Source of the DNA: Bacillus methanolicus PB1
GTDB lineage: Bacteria; Bacillota; Bacilli; Bacillales; Cytobacillaceae
DNA: 64,000 nt
Assembly: GCF_000262755.1 (NCBI RefSeq)
Contig: NZ_AFEU01000003.1
Location: forward strand, 62,001-126,000
Reading direction: 5' to 3'
The translations under genes were made by a program, and so were the position numbers. The stretch's first letter is position 1, and every line of letters begins with the position of its first letter. This document shows, piece by piece, positions 25,044-33,559 of the stretch. The notes beneath the pieces are model-generated. The model saw only the letters and a list, made by a program, of their open reading frames with translations. It was not told where the DNA came from and did not search any database.

Positions 25044-26417
25044 ATGAAGAGGTTATTGTTGCGTGTCGTTGTTTATGTAGGTATTTTCGTTTTATTTGTG
25101 GGGGGCAGCGGATTAATCGGATTTAGCCGTTCACAGAAGGATTATTGGTTTTCCGTTCGCAAACAGCCCGTCCCTTCTTTACAAAAAGTGGAAAGACCCG
25201 ATTATAACCCGAATAAACCTACTGTGGCAGTGCTGTTATCGAATCCAACCACGGAAGTATTCGATTTTATGGTTCCGTACGAAATGTTCGCTATGACAGG
25301 TGCGTTTAATGTTTTTGCTGTTGCTCCAGACAATAAGGTGAAGTCAATAACGGGAGGTCTCGATTTGATACCGCACTACTCCTTTAAAGAAATGGATCAA
25401 TTATTAGGAAAAAGTCCCGACATTATCGTGATCCCTTACATGCCTATGGTTGACAAAAAGAAATATCAACCTGTTCGGGAATGGATACAACAACACAAGG
25501 ATGCAACTTTATTAAGTATTTGTGGCGGGTCAGCGAATCTTGCCGACACCGGTTTATTGAAAGGAAAATCTGCAACCATACACTGGCAATATTTCGATAA
25601 AACGAAAAATAAATATCTTGACACTCACTGGAAAAGGGATCAACGATATGTCCATGACGGGAACATCGTGGCTTCGGCCGGCCTCACATCAGGAATCGAT
25701 GCCGTCCTCTATGTGATTTCCCAAAAATCAGGCGAACCTATGGCAGAAAAAATCGCAAAAGAAATGCATTATCCTTCCTACCACTTCGTTAAAAATCCGA
25801 AGATCGACCCTTATTATATTGATCGGAGCGAAGCAGTTTATATAGCAAATCTAGCATTTCAATGGAACAAGAAAAAAACGGGTGTTTTGCTGTATAATGG
25901 TATGGAGGAAGGGGCATTGGCTTCGATATTTGATACGTATTCTGCTTCCGGAACGACAAAGGTCTTTACTATTTCAAGCTCGAAACAGCCCATTGTTACA
26001 AAACATCACCTTAACCTGATCGCCAGATATCAAATGTCGAATGCCCCGAAGGTTGAAAAAATGATCGTTCCGGGAACGGAGGCAAAAACTTTAGCTGCGG
26101 GGGACATAAAACAATGGAACAAGAAGGGTAAGGCGAAGGAGTTCTTGTTCTTGCACAGTGATTCGCCGGATAGATTTGTATTCGAAGCGCCGCTTGAAGA
26201 TTTATCAAAGCAAGAGGACATGTTAACCGCTAAATATGGAGCTAAACGACTTGAGTACCGTGCCAACCATGTAACCCTTGAAGGAAGCCCGTTTTCGCTT
26301 GAAGCTTTTGGTATACCGCTGCTGATTGGTTTACTGGCATTGTTGGCAGCTTTCTATATTGACAGGCGATTCATCATAAGAAAGACAATTTCCGAATCGC
26401 ATAAACAAACAATTTAA
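25044..26417 (+). CDS. membrane-anchored tandem DJ-1/PfpI-like protein
   Basis: 457 residues with GGAGGAAAAATGT before the ATG. One N-terminal membrane helix (residues ~4-27) and one at the C-terminus (GIPLLIGLLALLAAFYI) enclose two class-I glutamine-amidotransferase-like domains. The first (~55-245) has the nucleophile-elbow cysteine in LLSICGGSANLA and resembles the ligand domain of GlxA/AraC-type regulators (VFDFMVPYEMFAMTGAFNVF). The second (~270-400) has no clear cysteine. The central part is probably extracytoplasmic. Function unknown. The kinase upstream is separated by a terminator, so it is not one operon. Confidence 0.75.
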   Translation: MKRLLLRVVVYVGIFVLFVGGSGLIGFSRSQKDYWFSVRKQPVPSLQKVERPDYNPNKPTVAVLLSNPTTEVFDFMVPYEMFAMTGAFNVFAVAPDNKVKSITGGLDLIPHYSFKEMDQLLGKSPDIIVIPYMPMVDKKKYQPVREWIQQHKDATLLSICGGSANLADTGLLKGKSATIHWQYFDKTKNKYLDTHWKRDQRYVHDGNIVASAGLTSGIDAVLYVISQKSGEPMAEKIAKEMHYPSYHFVKNPKIDPYYIDRSEAVYIANLAFQWNKKKTGVLLYNGMEEGALASIFDTYSASGTTKVFTISSSKQPIVTKHHLNLIARYQMSNAPKVEKMIVPGTEAKTLAAGDIKQWNKKGKAKEFLFLHSDSPDRFVFEAPLEDLSKQEDMLTAKYGAKRLEYRANHVTLEGSPFSLEAFGIPLLIGLLALLAAFYIDRRFIIRKTISESHKQTI

Positions 26418-26423
26418 TGATTG

Positions 26424-26443
26424 CCGCCTGCAGGCGGTTTTTT
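26424..26443 (+). terminator. terminator after the DJ-1-like gene
   Basis: CCGCCTG / CAGGCGG perfect stem followed by TTTTTTACC. Confidence 0.85.
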
Positions 26444-26717
26444 ACCTTCCTTTCGGAGTCTTAGGTCAATGTCTCATAACTGCGTACTGAAGAATGATGG
26501 CCTGGTACCCTGCTGTGTTTACACTTTATTGAAATAGCAGAGTAAAAAAGCTTTTTTCAATTAACTGGTGCTTGAGTTTAAGAAAAAGGGTTGCTACAAT
26601 AACTCTTTTTCTTATTAGCAAACTGGGAGATTAGTCGAACATGATTTCACCAAAATAAATCATTACTATGTCTTAGTTTTTTGTACAATTAAAAAAAGGA
26701 TTGAAAGAGGGAAACGA

Positions 26718-27312
26718 GTGCAACATAATCGATTATTGTTTATATCTTTAGTAAGTAGCACTTTAGTTGTTTTATATAAGATTTTCGAATGGCAAATCAT
26801 TGAAATCTTAACACCATTTCTTATGCCTTTACTATGGTTATTAAATATTTGGTTTTTTCTTTGCTATTACATTACGATCCGTAATCAATCTTCTCAAAAA
26901 TAAAGATTGGAAGCCACTCGTTATCCAGACCGTTACCATCATGTTATGGCTCTTCTTTCCTTTTACATAAGTTGTATTGCATATAGATTTTAAAATAAAT
27001 AAATCTGATAGAGAAGAGGTTGCAAGGAAGATCGAGAATGGAACACTTAAGCCAAATGTTTCTTACAATCCATCACTTATCCAATTACCTAAAGATTATG
27101 ATCAATGATCTAAAGGTGGCGGAGAGATTGTTTTAGAGAAAAATGGTGACAACTATTCCATTCTTTTCTTTACATTTCGAGGCATTTCAGATAATTTTTC
27201 AGGATTTGTGTATTCACCAAACGGCCAAAGACCTGCGAGAAGTGATTTTGGTGGGGACTTGAAAGAAATAGAAAAAATAGATGGAAATTGGTATTGGATA
27301 GGTTCATATTAA
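26718..27312 (+). pseudogene. membrane protein pseudogene (one frameshift, two in-frame stops)
   Basis: A GTG start with an AGAGGGAAACGA site begins two hydrophobic helices (LLFISLVSSTLVVLYKIF, LTPFLMPLLWLLNIWFF). At about 26897 the frame shifts (to DWKPLVIQTVTIMLWLFFPF). It then meets TAA, continues sensibly (DREEVARKIENGTLKPNVSY), meets TGA after PKDYDQ, and ends GNWYWIGSY-stop. Continuity of meaning across the lesions shows one ~197-residue gene decaying. I do not recognise the family. Confidence 0.7.
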
Positions 27313-27447
27313 AGTGTTAGGGAGCTTGAGTTTAGGAGTGAGAAGATGCCGCAACTCCCAACAAACGAGACATTTTAGTTTTATAAAGAAAAGGAAGTCC
27401 AAGTGAAAAATAAAATACAGACATAGAGAAAGGGATGGGATATAGTG

Positions 27448-27547
27448 ATGGAAAAACACTTTAAAGAAGCACATCGTTTTAGCAATCATAATAGAAAAGA
27501 TTTAGAAAAGGATACTATTTGTGGCTGCTTTTATTGTTTGAAAATTT
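27448..27547 (+). pseudogene. N-terminal half of the small zinc-finger-like protein split by an IS
   Basis: Reads MEKHFKEAHRFSNHNRKDLE, then KDTICGCFYCLKI up to the IS border. It joins exactly to the IFSPAEITEWW half at 22121 to give a ~82-residue protein with CGCFYC and CPHCG motifs. The two halves are on opposite strands and 5.4 kb apart. Confidence 0.85.
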
Positions 27548-27600
27548 TATAATGGACCCATAAAACTAGACACGAAATGAGGAGATGTTAAAGTAGGTTT

Positions 27601-27894
27601 ATGAAAAGAAAACGATATACACCAGAGTTTAAATCCCAGATCGTGCTAGAGGTCCTAAAAGAAGAAAAAACTATGAGTGAAATTGCTTCCTCTCATGGAA
27701 TCCATGTGAATCAGATTCGGCAATGGAGGAATGCGTTTCTTGAACAAATGCCCCAGTTGTTTGCGAAAGAAAATAAGAAAGTAGATCAAATGAAGGCTGA
27801 CTATGAACAACAAATTGAAAACCTTTATGCCGAAGTCGGTCGTTTAACCACGCAATTGTCGTGGCTTAAAAAAAAATCTGGCCTTAAGGAGTAG
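27601..27894 (+). CDS. IS3-family OrfA, copy 2
   Basis: 97 residues, identical in protein sequence to OrfA of copy 1 (helix-turn-helix in SEIASSHGIHVNQIRQW). Intact and starting 48 bases inside the element, followed by the out-of-frame orfB. It binds the IS ends as part of the transposase complex. Confidence 0.93.
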   Translation: MKRKRYTPEFKSQIVLEVLKEEKTMSEIASSHGIHVNQIRQWRNAFLEQMPQLFAKENKKVDQMKADYEQQIENLYAEVGRLTTQLSWLKKKSGLKE

Positions 27895-27910
27895 GGCAGA
27901 ACGTATTGAC

Positions 27911-28713
27911 ATGATTGATTGGGACGATGCAGAACTCCCTATTGCCACCCAGGCTGAATTGCTCGGACTCAATCGGTCCAGCTTGTATTATAAGCCTGTG
28001 GAGCCTTCTCCTGAAGAAGTGTTCATCAAGCACCGAATTGATGAAATTTACACCAAATATCCGTTTTTTGGCTCCCGGCGGATCACGGCCGTTCTGAATG
28101 AAAACGGGTTACACATTAACCCGAAAGGCCGTTCAGCGCCATATGAGGGAGATGGGGATTGCCGGGATTTCACCTGGTCCCAACCTTTAGTAAGCGCAAC
28201 TGGAACACGGATTTATCCCTATCTTCTAGAAATCTCGACATCACTCACCCCAACCAGGTATGGGGGATTGATATCACTTACATCCGGCTTCAACGCGGTT
28301 GGATGTATCTCGTCGCCATTATTGACTGGTATTCCCGTTACGTCGTTAGTTGGGAGCTGGATCAGACGCTGGAAATCGATTTTGTCCTTGAAGCCGTCAA
28401 ACGGGCGCTGTCGCACGCTCAACCTGAGATTATAAACAGTGATCAGGGTAGCCACTTCACCAGCCCGAAATATACCGAGCTGGTACTGGATAAGAAAGTT
28501 CAAATCAGTATGGACGGCAAAGGTCGGGCTCTTGACAATATCATTACCGAGCGATTGTGGCGGACGATTAAATATGAAGAGGTCTACTTGAAGGAATACG
28601 AGAGTCCAAGAGAAGCAAGAAAAGAGATCAATAACTATCTCCATTTCTATAACCATGAACGCCCTCATCAATCATTAGGCTATAAACCACCTGCCTCTGT
28701 TTATGGCCTGTGA
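27911..28713 (+). pseudogene. IS3-family OrfB transposase, frameshifted, copy 2
   Basis: Starts MIDWDDAELPIATQAELLGL, but between ~28115 and 28230 there are compensating +1/+1/-1/-1 single-base indels relative to copy 1 (HINPKGRSAPYEGDGDCRDF instead of HINRKAVQRHMREMGIAG). A net -1 at CTTCTAGAAATC follows. The catalytic half (VWGIDITYIRLQRGW ... DQGSHFTS ... ERLWRTIKYEEVYL) is in a different frame. No complete transposase is encoded. Confidence 0.88.
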
Positions 28714-28840
28714 GTGATTCATCCTTTATAGAGGATCCTTCTCACGGGAGAACCTGTCAAGGATTCGGCAGAGCCCTCGCTTCGCTCGCCCTTGACAGAA
28801 CCTCCCCTGAGAAGGAAAAATAAAAGCAGGATGAATCACT
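28713..28840. repeat. long nested hairpin inside IS copy 2
   Basis: Same structure as in copy 1, directly after the orfB stop. Confidence 0.8.
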
Positions 28841-29036
28841 CCAAAAAAATGTGTACTCCCACTTTATTGGCCTCAATGAGCACCCCAAGCTCTAGAATGC
28901 AGATATCCTTTTTGGTTTCTGCCCCACCTTAAAAAAATAAAATTAATGTCTTGATGATGGGGTCCACCATAGTTCAATAAAGAAAGCCAAGAAATCTTAA
29001 GTAGTTTCAGCATCGTTCCAATTCGTTGAAAGGTTG

Positions 29037-29525
29037 TTATTTTTCGTTTTTCCTTTCCTTTAAAGGCAAATAAATATCGAAGCAAAGTATTTCGCCTGAA
29101 GCATTAATCTCCTTGTGTTCGTCTTTATATACCTCCATACTCAATGCATGATAATCCTGTTCGTATCCATGTTCTTTCATCCATGAAAACATTCGTAAAT
29201 ACGTATTGTGAACTTCATTGGACGCTCCATTGTGAGTTGCAAAGACATATTTCTTTCCGGGAATAGTAAATCCTATCATGCCATCAGGAATATTTTCAAT
29301 TTTTTCAACTGGCGTTGTCACATACTAAGTAAATTCTGTTTCTCTACTATGAAAAGGAGCAATTAAAAAAGGTTCGTTTGTTTTTTGTAATACCTCTCCT
29401 ATACGTGCTTCCATTTGGTCAAACAAGGCAGGAATCATGTTCATTTGAGAATATGAACCATTCCATGCAATCCCAGTTACTTTAATCTCTCCCTTTTCAA
29501 TCACCTTAATATTCAGAGTAATCAC
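29037..29525 (-). pseudogene. GyrI-like effector-binding protein with in-frame amber stop
   Basis: Two open stretches in the same frame are separated by one TAG at 29325-29327. The first reads IKVIEKGEIKVTGIAWNGSY to PFHSRETEFT. The second reads YVTTPVEKIENIPDGMIGF, then FATHNGASNEVHNTYLRM and EILCFDIYLPLKE. Together they form one ~162-residue GyrI-like/AraC-effector-binding domain protein, a fold that binds small hydrophobic ligands. The start is uncertain (GTG 29525 is too close to its AAGGGG site). The stop is probably a point mutation from TAC or TAT. Confidence 0.75.
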
Positions 29526-30033
29526 CCCTTAAAAATAACCTATTTATGTTATTCTACCTTCAACCTTTGATTGCTCCCAAGTAAGTCGTAGTCGTACGTG
29601 TCCCCTAAAAAACTCGGGTTGGTCTAAATGTGGAGGCGTTATAATCCGTGCCCGTTGTTTTATTTTTGCATACTATGCATCATGGATTAAGTTGGAGTTA
29701 GCCAACATTCATACCAATTTTTTGGGTACAACGATGCATGAAAATAAGCTGTATTGCCTATAGAGTTTAAATCTTTGTATATTTACATGGTACCCAAAAA
29801 AGACATGCCAATTTTTTGGACACGTCTGTCAACGCTTATATAGCCGTTCTGAACATCTTTCCCCTACATGTTAAATCTGTCTATCTTCTCGTTTATCATT
29901 CAAATTTATCATTCAAAATTGGGTGAATGTATTTATTATTTTATAGGCTTTGTTATCGTTTGTTGTTAATTTTCAAACCAAGAAACTCATCTATTGCACC
30001 CAATAGTTTAATTTCTTCACAATTAGGTTCACT
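29526..30033. other. intergenic region with a spaced inverted repeat
   Basis: About 500 bases without a gene. TTTTTTGGGTAC (29718-29729) and GTACCCAAAAAA (29790-29801) are complementary, and CCAATTTTTT recurs at about 29808. This may be the footprint of a small mobile element. Confidence 0.4.
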
Positions 30034-30969
30034 TCATTTTATCCGTATTACTTTGGTAGAATGTACACTAGTTTCTACGACAAATGATTTATTCGATGTT
30101 ATTAATAATTGTTCTATAAAAGGCAGACTTGGTGCGTAAATAAAGCTTCCACCAAGCTTTAACGATTTTAATATTTCCATATACCTCCTAGCGTAAATTT
30201 CGAAATCTCCATCCGTTCTTAAATGATGATGCATAAAATGATTTGAAAAAGCCATGTGGGAAATTATAGTTCCCCAAGTGTTTGATATAAAAGTACTTTC
30301 AAGCCAATTCATCTTATATAAGTAATTCATTGCATCTACATTTCTATCTACTCCAAATGCTTCAAACCCATTCTCTCTAAGGAAATGGACTAAAAGGGCT
30401 TGTTGACCGCAGCCTAAATCTAAAATAGGTTCTTTAATCGTTTCCAAATTGATATTTAATAATTTTATTTGAAATTCAGGGGTATATTCTTCACATTTTA
30501 CCTCGAACAAATTGGGATTTGTCCTATATTTTTTAAAAATTTCAGCTCCATTCGAGTCTAATAAAAAGGACTGTAAATTTTTATAATGTGAACAAAACAA
30601 ATGATCAATTTCACTTTCAGAAATTTTTTTTTGATTACCAATTTTACAGACCCGCTCAAATAAATCTCCATAGATTTTTTCAAGCTTATGGTAATCATCA
30701 GATCTAAAATCTAAATACTGGTTAACTTCCATAAATAATTTAACAATTTTGTCCGTAACATACTTAAGTAATTGTTTAAACGTGCCATCTACCTTTGTAG
30801 ATTGAATAAATTTTGAGATATCTTGTGCTTTATGTTTTAGTAACTCAGTAGTTTCTTTAGAAGGATTTAATACCAGTCGTCCATTTGCCAACTCATAAAA
30901 AAGACTCTTATTTCAATTATGGAGTAACTGTTGTTCTAATGCATCCTTGAAGTCCGATAATGTGAACAT
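30034..30969 (-). pseudogene. class I SAM-dependent methyltransferase with in-frame TGA near the start
   Basis: AGGAGGGGAAAG immediately precedes ATG at 30969. The frame reads MFTLSDFKDALEQQLLHN, then TGA, then NKSLFYELANGRLVLN and continues for ~285 residues to the end. The SAM-binding glycine loop is ILDLGCGQQALLVHFL and the acidic residue after strand two is in AFGVDRN. The N-terminal ~130 residues are helical and unassigned. A TTG at 30891 could restart translation but has no ribosome-binding site. Substrate unknown. The TGA probably replaced a TGG, CGA or GGA codon. Confidence 0.75.
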
Positions 30970-31149
30970 CTTTCCCCTCCTATGCAAAAACACAATATTC
31001 AATATTTCTACTGTGATATTCGTATCAGCAAAGAAAAAGTGGTGCTTTATCTGGACAAATTGAATTTCGGAGTGATTCTCTCCCTTTGTAATTCAAACAC
31101 ACTCCAATTGTTAATGATTTAACTTAAATCTTTTTTCTTACAATTGAGT

Positions 31150-31617
31150 TTATTCAATCCAGTGTATGTTATGATTTTTACACCAATCAATTGCTATTTC
31201 TTTGTACCGTCCTTCACGAAAGGCATACCACTTTTTTTCAATTCCTAAACGATAAATATGGTCTTTAAACCTTCTAAAGGCACCTCTGCCTTGAATTGCG
31301 TTTAATAACATATTCTTACTTCTCTCATCAATAATTGTAAAGCAAAAATCCTCCATCATTTCATATTCATTGATATCATAGTTTGTTGGGAGCCGATTGT
31401 AATCTCCATAGTTTTCAATAACATCTATAGCAACTTTCATGGCCTCTTGATGCCATTCCGGCAAATGTTCAAACGTATCATCATCCTCAGCAGCACGAAG
31501 GTCTTCTTCGGATATCGAAATAATTTCTCCAGTCTTTCGATTTAAATATGTATTTGTACCTTCAAATTGCATATCCATTCCTTCAATGATTTCTTGTAGA
31601 TTAACTATTATTCCCAT
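31150..31617 (-). CDS. UPF0158-family protein
   Basis: 155 residues. Typical features of the UPF0158 family are LQEIIEGMDMQFEGTNTYLN, followed by DRKTGEI-like NRKTGEIISISEEDL, and the C-terminal GRGAFRRFKDHIYRLGIEKK with WYAFREGRYKEIAIDWC. The function of the family is not established. It appears as a single intact gene inside a pseudogene-rich stretch. Confidence 0.85.
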   Translation of the reverse strand: MGIIVNLQEIIEGMDMQFEGTNTYLNRKTGEIISISEEDLRAAEDDDTFEHLPEWHQEAMKVAIDVIENYGDYNRLPTNYDINEYEMMEDFCFTIIDERSKNMLLNAIQGRGAFRRFKDHIYRLGIEKKWYAFREGRYKEIAIDWCKNHNIHWIE

Positions 31618-31800
31618 GCTTATTTATCCTTTCCCATCCGGCTATGCTCGTGCATTAGTTTTTTGTACATTGAATTGCAAGCATCCTATTTCACCTTTTT
31701 AAGCATTTCTCATTCCAATATGCCACAAATGTTTCGTAGCTATCAACTGATTCAAAGAATTAAATTTGGTATCCTGAGTCTTTTACTACTATAATGCAAT

Positions 31801-31831
31801 AGAGGAAACTTGGCATCCTCAAGTTTCCTCT
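31801..31831. terminator. terminator-like hairpin after the ABC ATPase gene
   Basis: AGAGGAAACTTG / CAAGTTTCCTCT with a short loop. The tail on the minus strand (ATTGCATT) is weak. Confidence 0.5.
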
Positions 31832-32657
31832 ATATATTTGATTCTACTTTCGCAAATTTTGTCCAGCCTATGTTTTTATGTATGGAAATCCATGGTCTTT
31901 TATTTTCCCAATGAACTTTCATCGTTAATTGAAATGTCTCTGATAACAATTCATCTGTTAATATATCCTCTTTTTGTCCTGCAGCTACAATTTGTCCCTC
32001 TTTTAGCAATAATACGTGTGTCAACTCTTCTACAATTTCTTCAATATAATGAGTGACATATAGTACGTGACATTGTTGATTTTCAATAATTTCTTTCGTT
32101 AATGATAAAATATCTTCCCTTGCTAAAATATCTAATCCTACAGATGGCTCATCTAATATAAGCAATTTCGGTTTTGTCATTAACGCTCTTCCAATAAATA
32201 CTTTTCTTTTTTCACCTTCTGATAATGTGTCAAACGTTTTCCCTTTTAAGTGATTGATTCGAAAAGATGCCATTATCTGTTCGGCCTGCTCTCGATCCTC
32301 AATGGTCACATTTTCATATAATCCTATCATAGCAAATTTACCGCTTATCACAATATCCTCTACCGTTTCCGATTTTAAAGTTTGACTAAAACGGTCAAGA
32401 GAACTACTAACAAATCCGATTTGCTTTCTAAGCTCAGGCAAGTTTGTTTGCCCGAATTTATGTCCTAATACGGAAACTTCACCTTTTGTCGGATATTCAT
32501 AGGCGGTTACGATATTTAATATGGACGTTTTTCCTGAACCGTTTAAACCTAATATGACCCATTGTTCCTTTTCTTTTACTTCCCAATTAATATCCTTTAA
32601 AATAACTCGATTTTCTCTTATCAAGGACACATTTTTCATACTGATGATACTTTCCAT
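31830..32657 (-). CDS. ABC transporter ATP-binding protein, YlmA-like
   Basis: 275 residues from ATG 32657 (AGGTG nine bases upstream); an in-frame GTG at 32669 is less well placed. Walker A GLNGSGKTS, signature LSEGEKRKVFIGRAL, Walker B LLILDEPSVGLD and the H-loop in VTHYIEEI are all present. No membrane partner is adjacent. It resembles B. subtilis YlmA and other stand-alone ATPases, so the transported substrate cannot be named. Confidence 0.88.
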   Translation of the reverse strand: MESIISMKNVSLIRENRVILKDINWEVKEKEQWVILGLNGSGKTSILNIVTAYEYPTKGEVSVLGHKFGQTNLPELRKQIGFVSSSLDRFSQTLKSETVEDIVISGKFAMIGLYENVTIEDREQAEQIMASFRINHLKGKTFDTLSEGEKRKVFIGRALMTKPKLLILDEPSVGLDILAREDILSLTKEIIENQQCHVLYVTHYIEEIVEELTHVLLLKEGQIVAAGQKEDILTDELLSETFQLTMKVHWENKRPWISIHKNIGWTKFAKVESNI

Positions 32658-32813
32658 TAAGCACTTCACCTCTATTTTTAAGAATATTATAAAAAATCAA
32701 TTAATATTAATGAACACTTCCTTCTACACTTAACTTCGAAAAGGAAAACTTCTCGGAATAAATGTTAAATATATGCTTGAAAAGCATAAAAAAGCTACCA
32801 TGTTTTTTGATAG

Positions 32814-32915
32814 CTATCTTTTTCGTTTCATTTCAGCTAAAATGTATTCTAAGCCTTTGCGCTCCTCTTTTTCTTCTTCCGTTAAAAATTCTTGGAGTTC
32901 CAGCTCTTTCGCCAT
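32814..32915 (-). CDS. small charged protein downstream of the Doc gene
   Basis: 33 residues, MAKELELQEFLTEEEKEERK ... ILAEMKRKR, starting directly after the Doc stop codon (TAAATG). It is strongly charged and probably helical. Tight coupling to the toxin-antitoxin pair suggests a third member of that module, but no family is recognised. Confidence 0.5.
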   Translation of the reverse strand: MAKELELQEFLTEEEKEERKGLEYILAEMKRKR

Positions 32916-33383
32916 TTATATGTACTCTTCATACAATTCGATTAATATCTCTTTCTCTGTTTCCATTCCTTCGACATATTCAGATTCAGGTATACTATTC
33001 TCATTTAACCATTGGGCTATCCGATCCAGCTCCCATTTCTGGTTTGCTATTAGTTTCGTAGCAAAAAATAAATCCCAATAAGTGATGCAAAGTACATAGC
33101 CGTTTAATTCCAAAAAAGATGCCGCAGTAATATATGCTGTTCGCTTGTTACCATCCACAAAATATTGATTTGTGGCTAAAGTATGCATATATACAGCGGC
33201 CTTTTTAAAAAGTCCGGGATATAATTCGATGGATTCTCCACTAAAACCATATTCCTAAAATGGTTTGTATGCAAGGCTATCGATGAGGTTTGGTTCATGT
33301 TCACCAGACAAACCTCCAAACTCTTTCAAAGCCATGTCATGAAACATTCTGATGTGCTTAGGTTCTAAAGGTTCGATGCTCAA
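32916..33383 (-). pseudogene. doc: Doc-family (Fic fold) toxin with in-frame amber stop
   Basis: From TTG 33383 (GAGGTTGA upstream) the frame reads LSIEPLEPKHIRMFHDMALK, then EFGGLSGEHEPNLI, TAG at 33255-33257, then EYGFSGESIELYPGLFKKAA and FVDGNKRTAYITAASFLELN to YEEYI. The family motif HxFx(D/E)GN(K)R appears as QYFVDGNKR, so the usual catalytic His is Gln. Doc proteins modify EF-Tu by phosphorylation. This copy seems doubly disarmed. It overlaps the antitoxin stop (AATTGA) and is translationally coupled to it. Confidence 0.75.
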
Positions 33384-33490
33384 TTTTTACTCAACCTCTT
33401 TAAACCTTTGTAATTTCTGCGAATGACTTTGGTGGCGATTTTTTTTAACCTTGCATCTTTTTCATTCGATTTACCACTTGTTTTCTTCAT
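33380..33490 (-). CDS. probable antitoxin of the Doc module
   Basis: 36 residues, MKKTSGKSNEKDARLKKIAT ... NYKGLKRLSKN, highly basic, with GGAGG five bases upstream. Its stop codon overlaps the TTG start of the Doc gene. Short basic ORFs in this position commonly precede Doc-like toxins in Bacillaceae. The assignment as antitoxin is from context. Confidence 0.6.
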   Translation of the reverse strand: MKKTSGKSNEKDARLKKIATKVIRRNYKGLKRLSKN

Positions 33491-33559
33491 TTCATCCTCC
33501 AGAATGATTGCTTTGAAGAAAGGTTACGGTGTCACTTATTTTTAATAGAGACTTGATAT

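Larger units (their letters stand above)
27548..28971 (+). mobile_element. IS3-family insertion sequence, copy 2 (plus orientation)
   Basis: About 1424 bp, the same as copy 1 in inverse orientation, with matching ends and the same gene order. It differs from copy 1 by several single-base indels inside orfB. The left flank holds the N-terminal half of the split gene. Confidence 0.92.

Noticed and set aside
29718-29801. TTTTTTGGGTAC inverted repeat as an insertion-element end pair
   Set aside because: Only ~12 bp arms, no coding content and no clear target duplication; kept only as a note on the intergenic stretch.
26718-33383. Stop-codon reassignment or selenocysteine/pyrrolysine at the in-frame stops
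   Set aside because: TAA, TAG and TGA are all involved, and the many intact genes in the window end at each of these stops normally.
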